64,000 bases of DNA, taken from NCBI GenBank assembly GCA_027922465.2, contig BQMF02000120.1:372001-436000 (forward strand). Direction: 5' to 3'. The notes beneath the pieces were generated by a model, which was not told the DNA's origin, ran no database searches, and was given only the letters and a program-made list of their open reading frames with translations. The translations under genes were made by a program, and so were the position numbers. Each line of letters opens with the position of its first letter. The first letter of the stretch is position 1. The DNA is from Turritopsis dohrnii. Taxonomy: Eukaryota; Cnidaria; Hydrozoa; Anthoathecata; Oceaniidae. This document shows, piece by piece, positions 25,969 through 36,399 of this stretch.

Positions 25969-28224
25969 ATTTTTTATGAAAAAATGTAATTTTTCAACAT
26001 TTTGTTTAATTATTGGATGATGAATATGGTTTAAATAGCTAAAAACTGATCAAAAGTCTCTTAAATGATAAGTACAAAACAAAACATCAAAACTTTCAGT
26101 TGCAAAAAAATCAAAATGGCGGATTTTCAGCCAAAAAATGTGTATTTTCTCTCAATGTAACATTCCTGAAGTACTTCTACGTTACAAAAACCCTACAAAA
26201 AGCTGGCAGATTTTTGCGCCATAACAAGGCGTTTTTATCAAAAAAATTGTGTTTTTTCCATTATTTGAACATTTATTCTTTATGTGTGCTAATACTATTA
26301 GTTTCCAAAACAAATGAAGGAGAAAACTTTCATGTATGTAAGCCTTGATAAACCCACAGTTCTAATGTTACCTGTTATCGATCTTCAGCCGTCTGACCGA
26401 TATGTGTCTGCTGTACTCTCAAGTTCATAGAAAAACAAGCCAGCGAAATTGCTATTGAAACACCTTGTATCACTTTTGATCAACCCTTGTGGTTTAAAGC
26501 TGTTGGCATCATTACAGAAAAGGGAATAAATATTGTATGTGGGACATCTGGTGGGTGGATCGGGATTAGAGGAGTCACTTGAAGAAGTTTCTGCATCCAA
26601 AGTTATTCACCACATTATTTCTTGTAAGGCATACGCCAGAGCTTAAGGCGGTCACATGCTTATCCAGGTGTCTTTAATTCAAATATTTTTAGAAGAGCTC
26701 ATTGAACGTGCAAAAATTTCATTAAATCAATTGCAGTCCTTAAGAAGATATCAACCAAGTGATGATATACATGATTTCAAACAAGTGGAAAGTGAAATTA
26801 ACAATGCGATATTGAAGGAATCTTTGTCAGAATATCGCACTGCGAAATTTTGGTTCCAGTACCTTGATTATATAGCAATCGTCAAAGATTACATCAAAGT
26901 TAAGCGAACAGATGATTGGCTCTTGCATTTGGCTTCTGTTGAAAAGATGCTCAACTTGTTTGCAGCAACTGGGCGTATCCACTACACGAAATGTGCACGT
27001 CTATACTATATCAACAAATGGTTGATCTTGAAAACAAGCAACCAACAATTCACCAGCACTTTGTCTCGTTTGGCCACCATTCAATACGTAGAAATGATCG
27101 ATTTTGGTCTGGCCTTTAGAATAATTTGGTCATTGAACAAGTGATGATAAGATCAATCAAGAGTTCTGGTGGTTTGACCAGGGGAGAAGGTTAACAGAAA
27201 GTGTTATATGTCAATGGGTTGCTTCTTCTCATCAGCTTGGTTCAATACACGAAGGTATGACTGCGTTGACTAAAACAGAATCGGGATTACAGACCAGCAT
27301 GTTTAGATGTCAGAAGCAAGAAAGCGGTGAAGATTGTAAGAAGTTTTACGTCTGGCTAGGTGTGCACAACCACTTCTTGAAAGCAGACCAACGCCTGCGA
27401 TTGTTATCATCGGGTATAAAAGTTGAAAACTATCATTTAAATTGCGACAAAGGAGACGAAGTTGGGAAGAAGATTCATGAGTCCTTGAATGATGTTTCCA
27501 TTGTAAACGCCAAAGTGAAAAGGAAAGAATGCATAGTTTGTCTAGATGTCAACATTAACACCACAACCACTGAAAACAAAACAGTTTTCGTCAATCCTAT
27601 TCTTCTGTTCAACAGGTAAGCATCACTTTCATGTCGTGAAGAAGATATTGAGAAATATTTCCATTTTGTGCTGACGACTTATCCAACGTCACGGAATGTT
27701 AAGAAAACCTGACAAAGCCAGCCTTAAGAAACTACTTCTTAACAAAGAAACATCTACGTCTTTATCTGTAGAGACAGTTATTCATGGAGGAGCCCTGCTT
27801 CATCAAATTCATTGGCCAAAGAATCTTACATATGTAGAACTTCTAGCCCACCATGTGAGTATACTTCCAACTAATGGTTTAATTAATTGATTGGGGCCGA
27901 AAGAAAGTCAATGATACATTTATCCCAATAGCCAATGCACTAGAATGTGCTCCAGATGACTTCTTGAAGTTTGTTCGCTGCGTTTGTATAGCCGGTTGCT
28001 CATCTGCAAATTGCTCTTGTATGGATTGCCCTGTGTCGCAGTATATAAAAATTGTTGCGGTGATTGTGAAAATAGCTGAGTGAGTAAAAACTTTTTCAAA
28101 TAGTAGGTTTTTGTTTTGCACTTATCATTTAAGAGACTTTTGATTAGTTTTTAGCTATTTAAACCATATTCTTCATCCAGTAATTCAACAAAATGGTGAA
28201 AAATTACATTTTTTCATAAAAAAT
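25969..28224 (+). mobile_element. TIR element carrying a decayed multi-copy gene, about 2.26 kb
   Basis: Left arm 25969-26087 and right arm 28108-28224 are inverted copies of about 117 bp, sharing ATTTTTTATGAAAAAATGTA, AATATGGTTTAAATAGCTAA and TCAAAAGTCTCTTAAATGAT. Between them lies one decayed plus-strand gene. No matching target duplication was found; the right flank begins the LINE fragment at 28232, so the true right end may have been cut off. Confidence 0.7.
26390..28085 (+). pseudogene. Broken multi-copy, probably transposon-derived protein gene
   Basis: Several plus-strand pieces follow one another with stops and frameshifts. In order they read IETPCITFDQPLWFKAVGII (about 26445), HIISCKAYARA, FWFQYLDYIAIVKDYIK and DDWLLHLASVEKMLNLFAAT (26656-27144), then LVIEQVMIRSIKSSGGLTR (about 27135-27190, in a different frame), the 27257-27619 frame, VIHGGALLHQIHW (27780) and a C-terminal Cys-rich stretch CVCIAGCSSANCSCMDC (about 27990-28040). 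This order matches a protein family I know only as multi-copy and uncharacterised in animal, especially cnidarian, genomes. The Cys-rich end resembles a CXC-type DNA-binding module. The first 26390-26655 part has stops; it is non-functional here. Confidence 0.65.
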
Positions 28225-28231
28225 GCAAAGA

Positions 28232-28925
28232 GACGCCACAGATCTGCGATGGGAGAGTGTTTCAAGTTTACTTGAAAGTTTATCACCAATAGCATTACAG
28301 ATACGTTTCTGAATACCATCTAAAAGATTAAGAGAGTATTCAATACAAGGTCGAATAGTAGATTTATGAAGGTAAAGAATGGCATCAGGGGTGAGGTATG
28401 CTCTCGCACTAAGAAGGAAGCCCACCTTCATTGAGGCTGACTTAGCAATTGCCTCAATGTAAGAACACCAGGAGAAGTCCCGTGAAAAGGTGATGCCGAG
28501 GAGACGAAAGGAGTTGTCTTCTTCCAACTGGATGCCATTCATGGAAACTGACGGTAAAAAGGGATCTTTATTATGATTTACAGAAAGAAGTTTGTTTCTT
28601 GTGGAATTGAATGTGACCAGCCATTTCTCTCCCATCTCAACTACAAAAAAATCTGATTTTGAAATACAGGAATAGATGGTTGAATCATCAGCATAGATGA
28701 CAAGCTTGGAAATAATGTCATCAGGCAGATCATTGATGAAAAGAAGAAAAAGGGTTGGCCCAAGGACAGAACCTTAAGGAACTCCTGCATTGATGAAATG
28801 TGTCGATGATGATTGCCCAACTAAAACAACCTTAAGCCTAAAATTACCAAGGAAGGAACGAATGACCTCATTAAGGGGACCCTTAACTCCATATGCAGCA
28901 AGCTTTTTGTGTCCTTATTAAAATT
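28232..28925 (-). pseudogene. CR1-like non-LTR reverse-transcriptase fragment
   Basis: The minus strand reads VLVGQSSSTHFINAGVP, a stop where Gln of the GVPQGS motif is expected, GSVLGPTLFLLFINDLPDDI, and VIYADDSTIYSCISKSDFF with the catalytic YADD. The open stretch 28635-28204 continues with MGEKWLVTFNSTRNKLLSVN, LLGITFSRDFSW and RPCIEY. These are motifs B to E and thumb of a CR1/L2-like polymerase. The 5' part, endonuclease and 3' end are absent. It abuts the right arm of the preceding TIR element. Confidence 0.85.
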
Positions 28926-30219
28926 TTGGAAACAGAAAAAAAGTAAGCGTAATGAAAATTAAGGGAGTGAAAAACAATTTAAAAACAAATTTTTTCCATA
29001 TACAGTGTTTAATGTTGGAACTTATTCCAGCTATGGTGTATGAATATGTCAAAATAGATTCAAAAGTTGCAGAGCTTGCATTTGAGTCATGCCAGCAATC
29101 TAACGTTCTTATTCACTAGGATATACTTTTCGGTGATAGCCAGAAAGCAAATAGATTTTATTTTAAATTTTGTTTTGGTTTTCTGGAGAGGAAAAGCAAA
29201 ATAAGTTCTCCTGAAATAACTCAAAATCAAAACTAATGGGCCATGGCCACAAAAATGAAACAAATTTCAAGAATCTTTATGATCTTCAGGTAGGAATATC
29301 TAGCCAAGAAGGCAATCCAAACGACCTCTCCGTCTTCCTCTAAATTAATTGGGAGGTAGGACTCAGCAAAATCAAAAGCAGTAATGTAAGTTATGTACAA
29401 TAGCAAATTTCAACTTATTTTGTATAAACTATGTATAGATGTGAATGTAGAGATTTCATCCGGTACTCACGAATCCGTGAATATCTTTAAAATAACAAAT
29501 ACTCTCATTCAATAACCAGCACAGAAATATTCCTTAATAAATTCATGATAACTTGGTATCAATATTTAACACCATATTACAATTTACGCCCATAGACAAG
29601 ACATTGAAAAAAATAATTCTGACAGCAATGAAAATCTTCTGTCCTCTTCGCCATGATGTTTACAAGTTGTCTCGACCATTCCATTTTGGTCAGATGGCAG
29701 ATTTGAATAACCAAAAGTAACTCAAATTCTTTTGTCTTAAGCTGGCCAATGCCTCTTTTAGTTTCTGGAAGACATTTTTCGTGAGTGAGTAATTTTTTAA
29801 ACATTTGCATGGCACGATGGCTCTGAAGGGTCGCGTTATTTTAATTTTTTTTTTTTTACAATAACTTTTTGTTCTTTCAAAACACTTGTGTCAAGCTTAA
29901 AAAGCACTTTTTCATGATATAAAAAATTTGGAAGAATAATGAAAATGGAAAAAGAAAAACGAAGATGAAAAAAATGAGCTTTTTATAGAAAAGAGCAAAA
30001 CAGGTCAATATTCAATCTTTGATCGTTCAAAAGGCGAAATAATTTTTCAAGAAAGTAAAATAGATCGAAAGATATAATCCTTTAAATTCACTTACACTCC
30101 TTACAAGTTTTTGACTTTTAAGAATTCAATGAACCAAATCGAGTTATATCAAAAGCCTCAAAGATTATGTCTACTTGCTGGGCGCCTGTCTTTACTACTC
30201 TGAAGGAAAAAATCCAATC
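28926..30219. other. Intergenic, nothing recognised
   Basis: AT-rich sequence with only short frames; the 77-codon frame 29810-29577 has no family feature. Confidence 0.5.
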
Positions 30220-30694
30220 AAGTAAATCACTGATCAAATTTATGATAGTTTGAACCCAACTAACAAAAAATTGCAGTCATTGTTAGATTCATCTCCTGCA
30301 ACTGTTGCTGAACGTGAATGCTGTCATTACTTCAAGAAATACATTAAAAGGTTTCTGCTTATACTAGTCGTGAATGTGTCTTGCGTGGTCGAACTGCCGC
30401 TATATGACCACGACTGGACCACAAACTGGATGCACAGCGCGAATTGGTATAACTAGATTGAATGATAGTGAACTCCGACATTTCAAAGGAACAAATGCTT
30501 TTTTACGTTTTATGACTGGCTCGGAATTGATTATTGTGGAACGCATATCTGTTATATTTAACAAAGAACAGAGTAATGCTGCCCGAAAGCCTATTGCACA
30601 TACTTGTGGCCCTTCTGTAGAAATACCATGTACTTACAACAATTTCTGTGAGCTTAGAGATGAGTTCAGCAACATATTGAAGGCAAACACATGA
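30220..30694 (+). pseudogene. HECT-type E3 C-terminal remnant with an inserted small element
   Basis: The frame from 30250 reads TNKKLQSLLDSSPATVAER and YFKKYIKRF; after an interruption a second frame reads LNDSELRHF, LRFMTGSELIIVERISVIF and AARKPIAHTCGPSVEIPCTY, ending LRDEFSNILKAN. The F-T/M-G-S and HTC motifs match the C-lobe of HECT ubiquitin ligases, where the Cys of HTC forms the thioester. Bases about 30361-30462 between the two parts are unrelated and match family A ends (TACTAGTCG... and AAACTGGATGCACAGCGCG...ACTAG). The catalytic domain upstream is missing, so this is a fragment. HECT-like ends of this kind also occur in transposon-linked genes; origin is unsure. Confidence 0.7.
30361..30462. 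mobile_element. About 100-bp family A-related insertion
   Basis: It starts TATACTAGTCG and ends TATAACTAG, and carries GTCTTGCGTGGTCGAACTGC also found at 10132. The last part AAACTGGATGCACAGCGCG matches 61797-61815. TATA occurs at both edges and could be a target duplication. Confidence 0.55.
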
Positions 30695-31133
30695 AAACTG
30701 GCTATATTGTAATAACATTATTTTTACAAACATCCCCTCTGTTATATTATCTTTGTTTATTGTGTTCCTATCGTTTTTAGAAGTTTTATTGAGTACTTTC
30801 ATTTTAAGTTATATGTTGGGTTTTTTTTTTCACTACCTCAAATGCGTTGTTTAAAACTCTCATTAGAAATTGTTTTTGCATAGTTTTTTAGAGAGTTTTG
30901 CATTTTTGTTTTTTGTTTTTTTGTTTTACTCTTCTTTTGTTAAAGTATGTGTTTCATTAATTTAGTTCAACATTTTGCAACAATATGTATGCTATATTTA
31001 CTTAGTTTTATTGAATTTTTCATTTGTATTGAGAGGGGGAGTTGGATTTCACATTAGGTTCTTTTATCATAAATGAAATCCTCCTTTATTCCCCCATATT
31101 TTTAGAGTTTACAGAGGTTTTGAGTACAAAAGA

Positions 31134-32797
31134 TCAAGAATATTCAGATATCTTTTCAAGTAAAAAGATATACATGTTTAGAGCCTCTTCTGGATTTTTT
31201 GCAATTCCAATACCAAATTCCTCTCTAATTGTGTTTGCAAATTCTTCAAACTCTTCCGAACGTGGCAAATAAAACATACAATCGGGTCTTCCAGTCGGTC
31301 CAACATTTCTGTTTCTTGAAATAAAATGAGTATTCCAGTCATTTTTTATTGAATCAAGATCGTTTCTAATAAGTTCCATGAAGCAGTACCTTCTAAAGTA
31401 CAATCTAAAACAACAGGATCAGATGTTATAAGGATTTCATTGTCCACCAAATCCTGGGAAAAGTCTCTCCAAAATCCTATTCGGTCCCTTTGTAAGATGG
31501 ACAAAAAAAAGCTTTGATCCGTTAAGCTTGGTTTCCAATAAAGAAATTTTATCGTGCGATCGTCGCACTACAGTCGTACTACAGTCCCGCGACGTAATGG
31601 AAACACTTGTCGTGCAACATGTGGAAGATCGTGCAACATTTTTTGATGTCGCACAACAATGTCGTAGAGATAGAAAAAATTCTATCTCCACGACAGTCGT
31701 GCTACAGTTGCAATAGCAAGTGCTCAAACATGTTGGGTGATATTCGTAGATATTGATAAAAAAAATAACACACGATCATGAAACTGAGTTCGGATACTAA
31801 AAAAGGTGGTATGCTCCTGTTACTGAACGACTTTTAAACAGTCTGCAAATCCAGGAAGAGTGCTTTCTCTTTCTCTGCATATTTCTTCTACGTTTTAAGA
31901 AGCTGCACAAAGAGAAAGCTAAGTTAACAACAAACGCTTGTCCAATTTGAAATAATATTTTGAATTTCGCGCCAATCATTTGTAAACAAACCACGCGAAA
32001 TGGTGTAATGGAAACAGGGCTGTCGTGCAACAAAAAGTCGTGCGACAAGTCGCACAACATTTGTTACACGACGATCGCACGATAATTTTTTGTTATTGGA
32101 AACCAAGCTTTAGTTTTGAAGAGATGTGGTAATGCTGAAAGCATTGTCTATATCATCGCGATTAAGTGAACTGAGGTATGTGTGCATTGGTTCGATGAGC
32201 GCATGCTCCGTTCCATCATCTGCCTTAATTCTCATTGGAATCCCATTCAATGTTTTGATAGCAGTCAAATAGTATTGCCCAACGACTTCGGGCCATCTAT
32301 TCGTTGTGTTTACTTCCAACCAGATAATCCGTCTCGAGAAACCATCGATGGAACCATGAATACTGAAACCAAATGGCTTCAGTTTATCATGGCCATCAAT
32401 GTGCCAAACGTAATTAGAACCAGGGTTGATATACTTTCTTCGATGCAGTATCCGACATTTTCTTTTTGCAACTCCCTCTGGATCTAACCTTTTTACGATC
32501 TTTCGGACGTCTTACCTTCGACATATAACCCCTTCTTTTATCAATGCCTTGTGCATCCTTCTATATCCAATTCCAGAAACACTTCCACTCACCCTCTACA
32601 GCCAGTTCTATGTCCGCTTCACTACATCTCATGTGGGATAAAGACCTTCCACGCAACCCTTCTTTTTTAATCCATCTCTTTAAAGTTGATAGTCTGATAT
32701 GGCATTTCTGATAAATATTAAGGAAAACTAACATCTCTTCATATGTCTAACCCTTATGAAAGTATTCAAGTATAGATTCTCGATATGCTGCCACCAT
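31134..32797 (-). pseudogene. Integrase-like (DDE) gene broken by a MITE
   Basis: From a Met at 32797 the minus strand reads MVAAYRESILEYFHKG, an HTH-like segment LSTLKRWIKKEGLRGRS, GYRRMHKALIKEGVICRR, then a stop, RLDPEGVAKRK, and the integrase core SNYVWHIDG with HDKLKPFGFSIHG, IIWLEVNTTNRWPEVVGQYY and ADDGTEHALIEP. After the inserted MITE the coding sense resumes as QRDRIGFWRDFSQDLVDNE and DWNTHFISRNRNVGPTGRPD. HIDG and ADDG carry the first two catalytic Asp residues of the RNase H fold; the expected Glu would lie near the insertion. The family is multi-copy in cnidarian genomes by my recollection. Stops, a frameshift and the insertion show it is dead. Confidence 0.75.
31525..32109. mobile_element. 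PIF/Harbinger-type MITE, 585 bp
   Basis: The termini are AGCTTGGTTTCCAATA and its complement, with the match continuing through TTATCGTGCGATCGTCG on both arms (about 40 bp). The element is flanked by TTA at 31522-31524 and 32110-32112, the 3-bp duplication expected of PIF/Harbinger. It has no open gene of its own and interrupts the integrase-like gene. Confidence 0.9.
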
Positions 32798-33685
32798 GTC
32801 TAGGAATTGACTTCTAAGATAGAGTTCTACCATAGAAATTTCTATGGTTCTACACAAGCACTATAAATATGTTCTTTTTGTAGAATTTGTTTTTGTTTTT
32901 TTGGAAATTTTTTTTTTTCAAAAACATTCTTTATTTTTTGACGAAAGTAAGGGTTTATTGAGAGTTTAAGAATTATATGCCAGCCAAAAGAAGAAAAAAA
33001 GAAGGATTAAATTACCCAATTACATAAAAAAATATCAGAACTCAAAATTATTCAAAAGTCGGTGTTTCATAACAACCAAGATAAAGAAAACAAAAAAAGA
33101 AATCAATATTCAATGATCTTCAGTATTATTTTAAGTGAGTTTTAAGTCACTAAGCTTTGAGGAGATTGGAAAGTACATTGTGTGTGAACAGATTACCAAA
33201 AAATGTATTGTGGGAAATATGTTTCACTAAAAGCCTTTTCAGTATTCGTATTTGCTCCACTGAGAGTGTAAATAAATTTATTTGTGACAAATAAGATAAC
33301 AACATTATTTGAACACATTATTTTTGCACAGTTAGGACTTTTTATCTTTCTAAGACTACAGATTTAATATAATTCAATTAAATACTATCTTCAGTAACAT
33401 CTGTAATACTTTCTTGTGAATCAAAAACAAAGAATGATACCTTACTGATATGTTCAATAGTTATACAGCCTAGGCTTGTTGGAAACAATTTTATTAGAAT
33501 CAATTTTATTGCTTGTTTGTTATTTTCAGTCAAAAATGCCTCAATAACTATTATCATGATAAAAAAAAACATCCACTTTAACATACAGTTTAGAAAAACA
33601 AAAAAGCTTCTGTTTTTTTTTTTTTTCAATAAGGAGACAAAATAAACTTCAGGTAATGTGATTCTACTGCAAGTATATATTTTCT
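32798..33685. other. Intergenic / 3' flank of the oxidase gene
   Basis: No gene is seen. On the minus strand an AATAAA occurs near 33489 and another near 33280, either of which could serve the oxidase transcript. This is unproven. Confidence 0.4.
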
Positions 33686-34792
33686 TTATAACTTTGGCCG
33701 TGCTACTAAACAATTTTCCACCATCTTCAAGACTTCTTGTGAACAGCCCATGAATAGGCCTACCCCAAATCCACCATGACCGTAGTTATGTATCAAATGC
33801 ACGGATTTTGTTTGGGTGACGTCAGTTTTAGATTGTAACACCACTTGTTCTTGTTCAACCCTGATTTCTTTTCGAAATGGTCGCAGCCCCACCCATTCGC
33901 GAACAATCTTTGCGTTCTTGAGACTGGGTATGAAAGTGGTAGCGTTCTGAAGGATCCATTTTTTATCGGCTTGTGATAGTTCGTAATTGTCATCATTTTC
34001 AGACAGAGTGGTTCCTAGTACGACTGTGTCTTGGTTGGGAATGATGTAACCCCACCGACCATCGCTTTCAGCTTCCATGCATACGATAAAGTGCTTTACC
34101 CAAGGAGCATGGACGCGAACGAGTTGACCTCGCATTGGTAACATTTCATGATCATGACACAGTTCTTTAGCTCCCAGACCAGAACAGTTTACGATGATAT
34201 CAAACTGGTAGAGTTCGTTGAAGCTTTTCACTCTCTGTTTTACGATTCTCCCGCCATTTCTCTGAAATTCCTTTGTTATGAAGGGGATGTATTTTGAGGT
34301 TTCTATGACGACGGTTGTACAGGAATAACCACTCTTGACGAACTTTGGCAGGTGTTTCATATCTGCTGGAGTAAGCTCTTTAAAATCTAATAAAGGATGT
34401 TCCCTTAAGAACTTTGGACACTCCTGCTTCCTGGAAACACGATAGCCATGCACCAGAGATATCCCGATCTTAGCTGCATCAGGATCGTTTGCTAGAACGT
34501 CTAAAGCATAATCAACTGTTGTTGTTTTCCAACGGATGACTCGTGGGTTTTGTTTATCATATCCTGATAAACCCGCTGCACCAAAACTTGTCGTTTCGTC
34601 GTCAAATTTATCTGCAAATATGGTGACGTCAGACGTGGGATATTTCTGCTTGATAAGATATGCTGAAGATGTTCCACAAATCCCAGCTCCTATAACAGCA
34701 ATGCGCATATCTCTTTGCATTTTGTTTGAAAGCTCTGAATAATAAATCTCTGTAAGACTTTGTTTACTGAACTTCTTGAAATTCAACAACAC
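33686..34792 (-). CDS. DDO: D-aspartate/D-amino-acid oxidase, intronless
   Basis: FAD flavoenzyme that oxidatively deaminates D-amino acids to 2-oxo acids, ammonia and hydrogen peroxide, in peroxisomes. The frame has 368 codons; the likely start is Met25 or Met29, just before the Rossmann motif RIAVIGAGICGTSSAYLI, as family members are about 340 residues. Other hallmarks are TTSFGAAGLSGY, VNCSGLGAKEL, RGQLVRVHAPWVKHFI, GYIIPNQDTVVLGTT with the substrate-side Tyr, EWVGLRPFRKEIRVE with the Arg that binds the substrate carboxylate, and HNYGHGGFGVG. The last residues ARPKL are a plausible variant PTS1 signal. VNCSGLG and the R-P-x-R context favour D-aspartate oxidase, but D-amino-acid oxidase cannot be excluded. 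No introns were needed, unlike most neighbouring genes. The frame is intact, so a working gene or recent retrocopy is possible. Confidence 0.9.
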   Translation of the reverse strand: MLLNFKKFSKQSLTEIYYSELSNKMQRDMRIAVIGAGICGTSSAYLIKQKYPTSDVTIFADKFDDETTSFGAAGLSGYDKQNPRVIRWKTTTVDYALDVLANDPDAAKIGISLVHGYRVSRKQECPKFLREHPLLDFKELTPADMKHLPKFVKSGYSCTTVVIETSKYIPFITKEFQRNGGRIVKQRVKSFNELYQFDIIVNCSGLGAKELCHDHEMLPMRGQLVRVHAPWVKHFIVCMEAESDGRWGYIIPNQDTVVLGTTLSENDDNYELSQADKKWILQNATTFIPSLKNAKIVREWVGLRPFRKEIRVEQEQVVLQSKTDVTQTKSVHLIHNYGHGGFGVGLFMGCSQEVLKMVENCLVARPKL

Positions 34793-35096
34793 GGTTTATA
34801 AATCAAACATTGAGATTCAAGTATCTGTTAAAAGCCGATTTACATCATGACTTTTTTAAAATGTTTTATTTATTTATTAATTTTTTATTGCGAAAGGTGT
34901 TTGCCGAATGATATTTGAAAATTAGCTTCCAAATGTTTTTCAAGATTTTTTTTCTTACTAGTTTAAAAATAAAATTCCTTCTTGCATGCAATCGAGGCCT
35001 CAATCCATTAGTAGTATCTTAAGGATTTCTAAAAAAAAAACGATTTGATATCGAAATAAAAATAAAACGTGATTTGGCCACGCTTACTAAAGGCCG
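34793..35096. other. Upstream flank of the oxidase gene
   Basis: AT-rich sequence with no recognisable promoter element or gene. Confidence 0.4.
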
Positions 35097-35253
35097 GTTT
35101 CCAGTTCAATCGCTGCGGTCGCACGAATGAGCGAATAGCTTTTTCATTCGCTCAGTAATTGAAATGATTTGAACTACCAGGCGAATGAGATTGCGTCAGC
35201 CAATCAAAAATCAGATTGCTCATTCGTGCAACCACAGCAAATGAACTGGAAAC
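35097..35253. mobile_element. Foldback MITE, about 157 bp
   Basis: The arms GTTTCCAGTTCAATCGCTGC and its partner at 35217-35253 are inverted over about 38 bp, both continuing into GCACGAATGAGC. Almost the whole element can fold on itself. It has no coding content. Confidence 0.75.
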
Positions 35254-35321
35254 AACGTGCAAAGAAATTTGATCCATAATCACTGCGAGTATTTAGTTTG
35301 CCAGATAACACTCCAGTGTAT

Positions 35322-35470
35322 ATACACGCTTTTAAAAGAAAAATCTGACCTGACACTGGCTGTTCTTATTTTTCGAGCCTTTCTCAGCCTGAATTGTTCT
35401 TATTCTGTTCTTAGCTTTAAGAACACCGTTTCAGATTTTAGCTTTATTTTGTTCTTATTTAACTTACTTG
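35322..35470. mobile_element. Partial copy of the 24,549 MITE
   Basis: It begins with ATACACGCTTTT and carries AAATCTGACCTGA, GCTGTTCTTATTTTT and TTGTTCTTATT blocks in the same order as one end of the 24,549-25,012 element. The other end is missing. Confidence 0.7.
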
Positions 35471-35858
35471 TTATTATTTATAAAACTTAAAATTGAAATG
35501 AATCTTTTTAAAAACAACTGTTTAAAAGCATGGTTGCTGTCCGGAAAACACACATTGTTGGAAAACACACATTGCTTCTATCGCTACTAAACCTCGCCGG
35601 GCTAATGGAGCTCTCTCAAAATTACGTCATTTTGTTCCTACCAAAATTGTGCTTAATGTTTATCATGCAATTTTTTCTTTTCATACACGTTATGCCTCCC
35701 AAATCTGAGGGTTGTGTGATAATTCTGTCACACACACAGAATACTCACACTACAAAACATTGCCATGAAACTTTTAACATTTAATGAACCTAGAACATCA
35801 GCTACACCACTGTATGCCGGGCTAGGTATTTTGAAATTCTTTTGACCAGGTCGAAATT

Positions 35859-36134
35859 ATGTTCATCTTATATGTCCACAAGTACATCAATGGTAAGCTG
35901 CCAACTGACCCACTAGAAACTTTTAAAATTGTTAAAATTGATCACTCTCTTCAAACCAGAGGGATTACTATTAGATTACCAAAGCAACCTACTGTTAGGA
36001 CTACTAAGTATGACTTGCATTCATTTTCAAAGCTCTCCATAAGTCAATGGAATAATTTACAAAGACATTTTCAGAACCTTTGCCTATCTGCTCTTAAATT
36101 GCCAAAGCTTAAAGTTCTTTCTAAAAGCTTTTAA
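35859..36134 (+). pseudogene. LINE polymerase C-terminal fragment
   Basis: The frame reads YVHKYINGKLPTDP, DHSLQTRGITIRLPKQPTVR and SISQWNNLQRHF. The pattern of K-Y-I-N-G-x-L-P, then Q-T-R, then W-N-x-L is typical of the end of non-LTR retrotransposon polymerases. It is followed at 37500-37767 by what looks like the 3' end of such an element with a TATTG tail. The catalytic parts are absent. Confidence 0.6.
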
Positions 36135-36399
36135 TTAAGCAAATACACTCAAATTTAATACTATATGCACAAGATTACGCAAATTTTCATTTTTTTACTC
36201 TATATCAGTAAAAGGGGAAAAAATTATTTTTTTTGACTTTAGGGCACCCGTGGTGGAGTAAAGTATTTAAAATACCCGTGGTTTCTCCTCCTCCTCCTAC
36301 TACTACTACTCCTCCAAGTTATGAACGTTTTCGTGCAGCGTTTCCATGACATCGTTGCCGAATTCGCAAATTTGGTCAAATTAGGACTTCCAGTTGACC

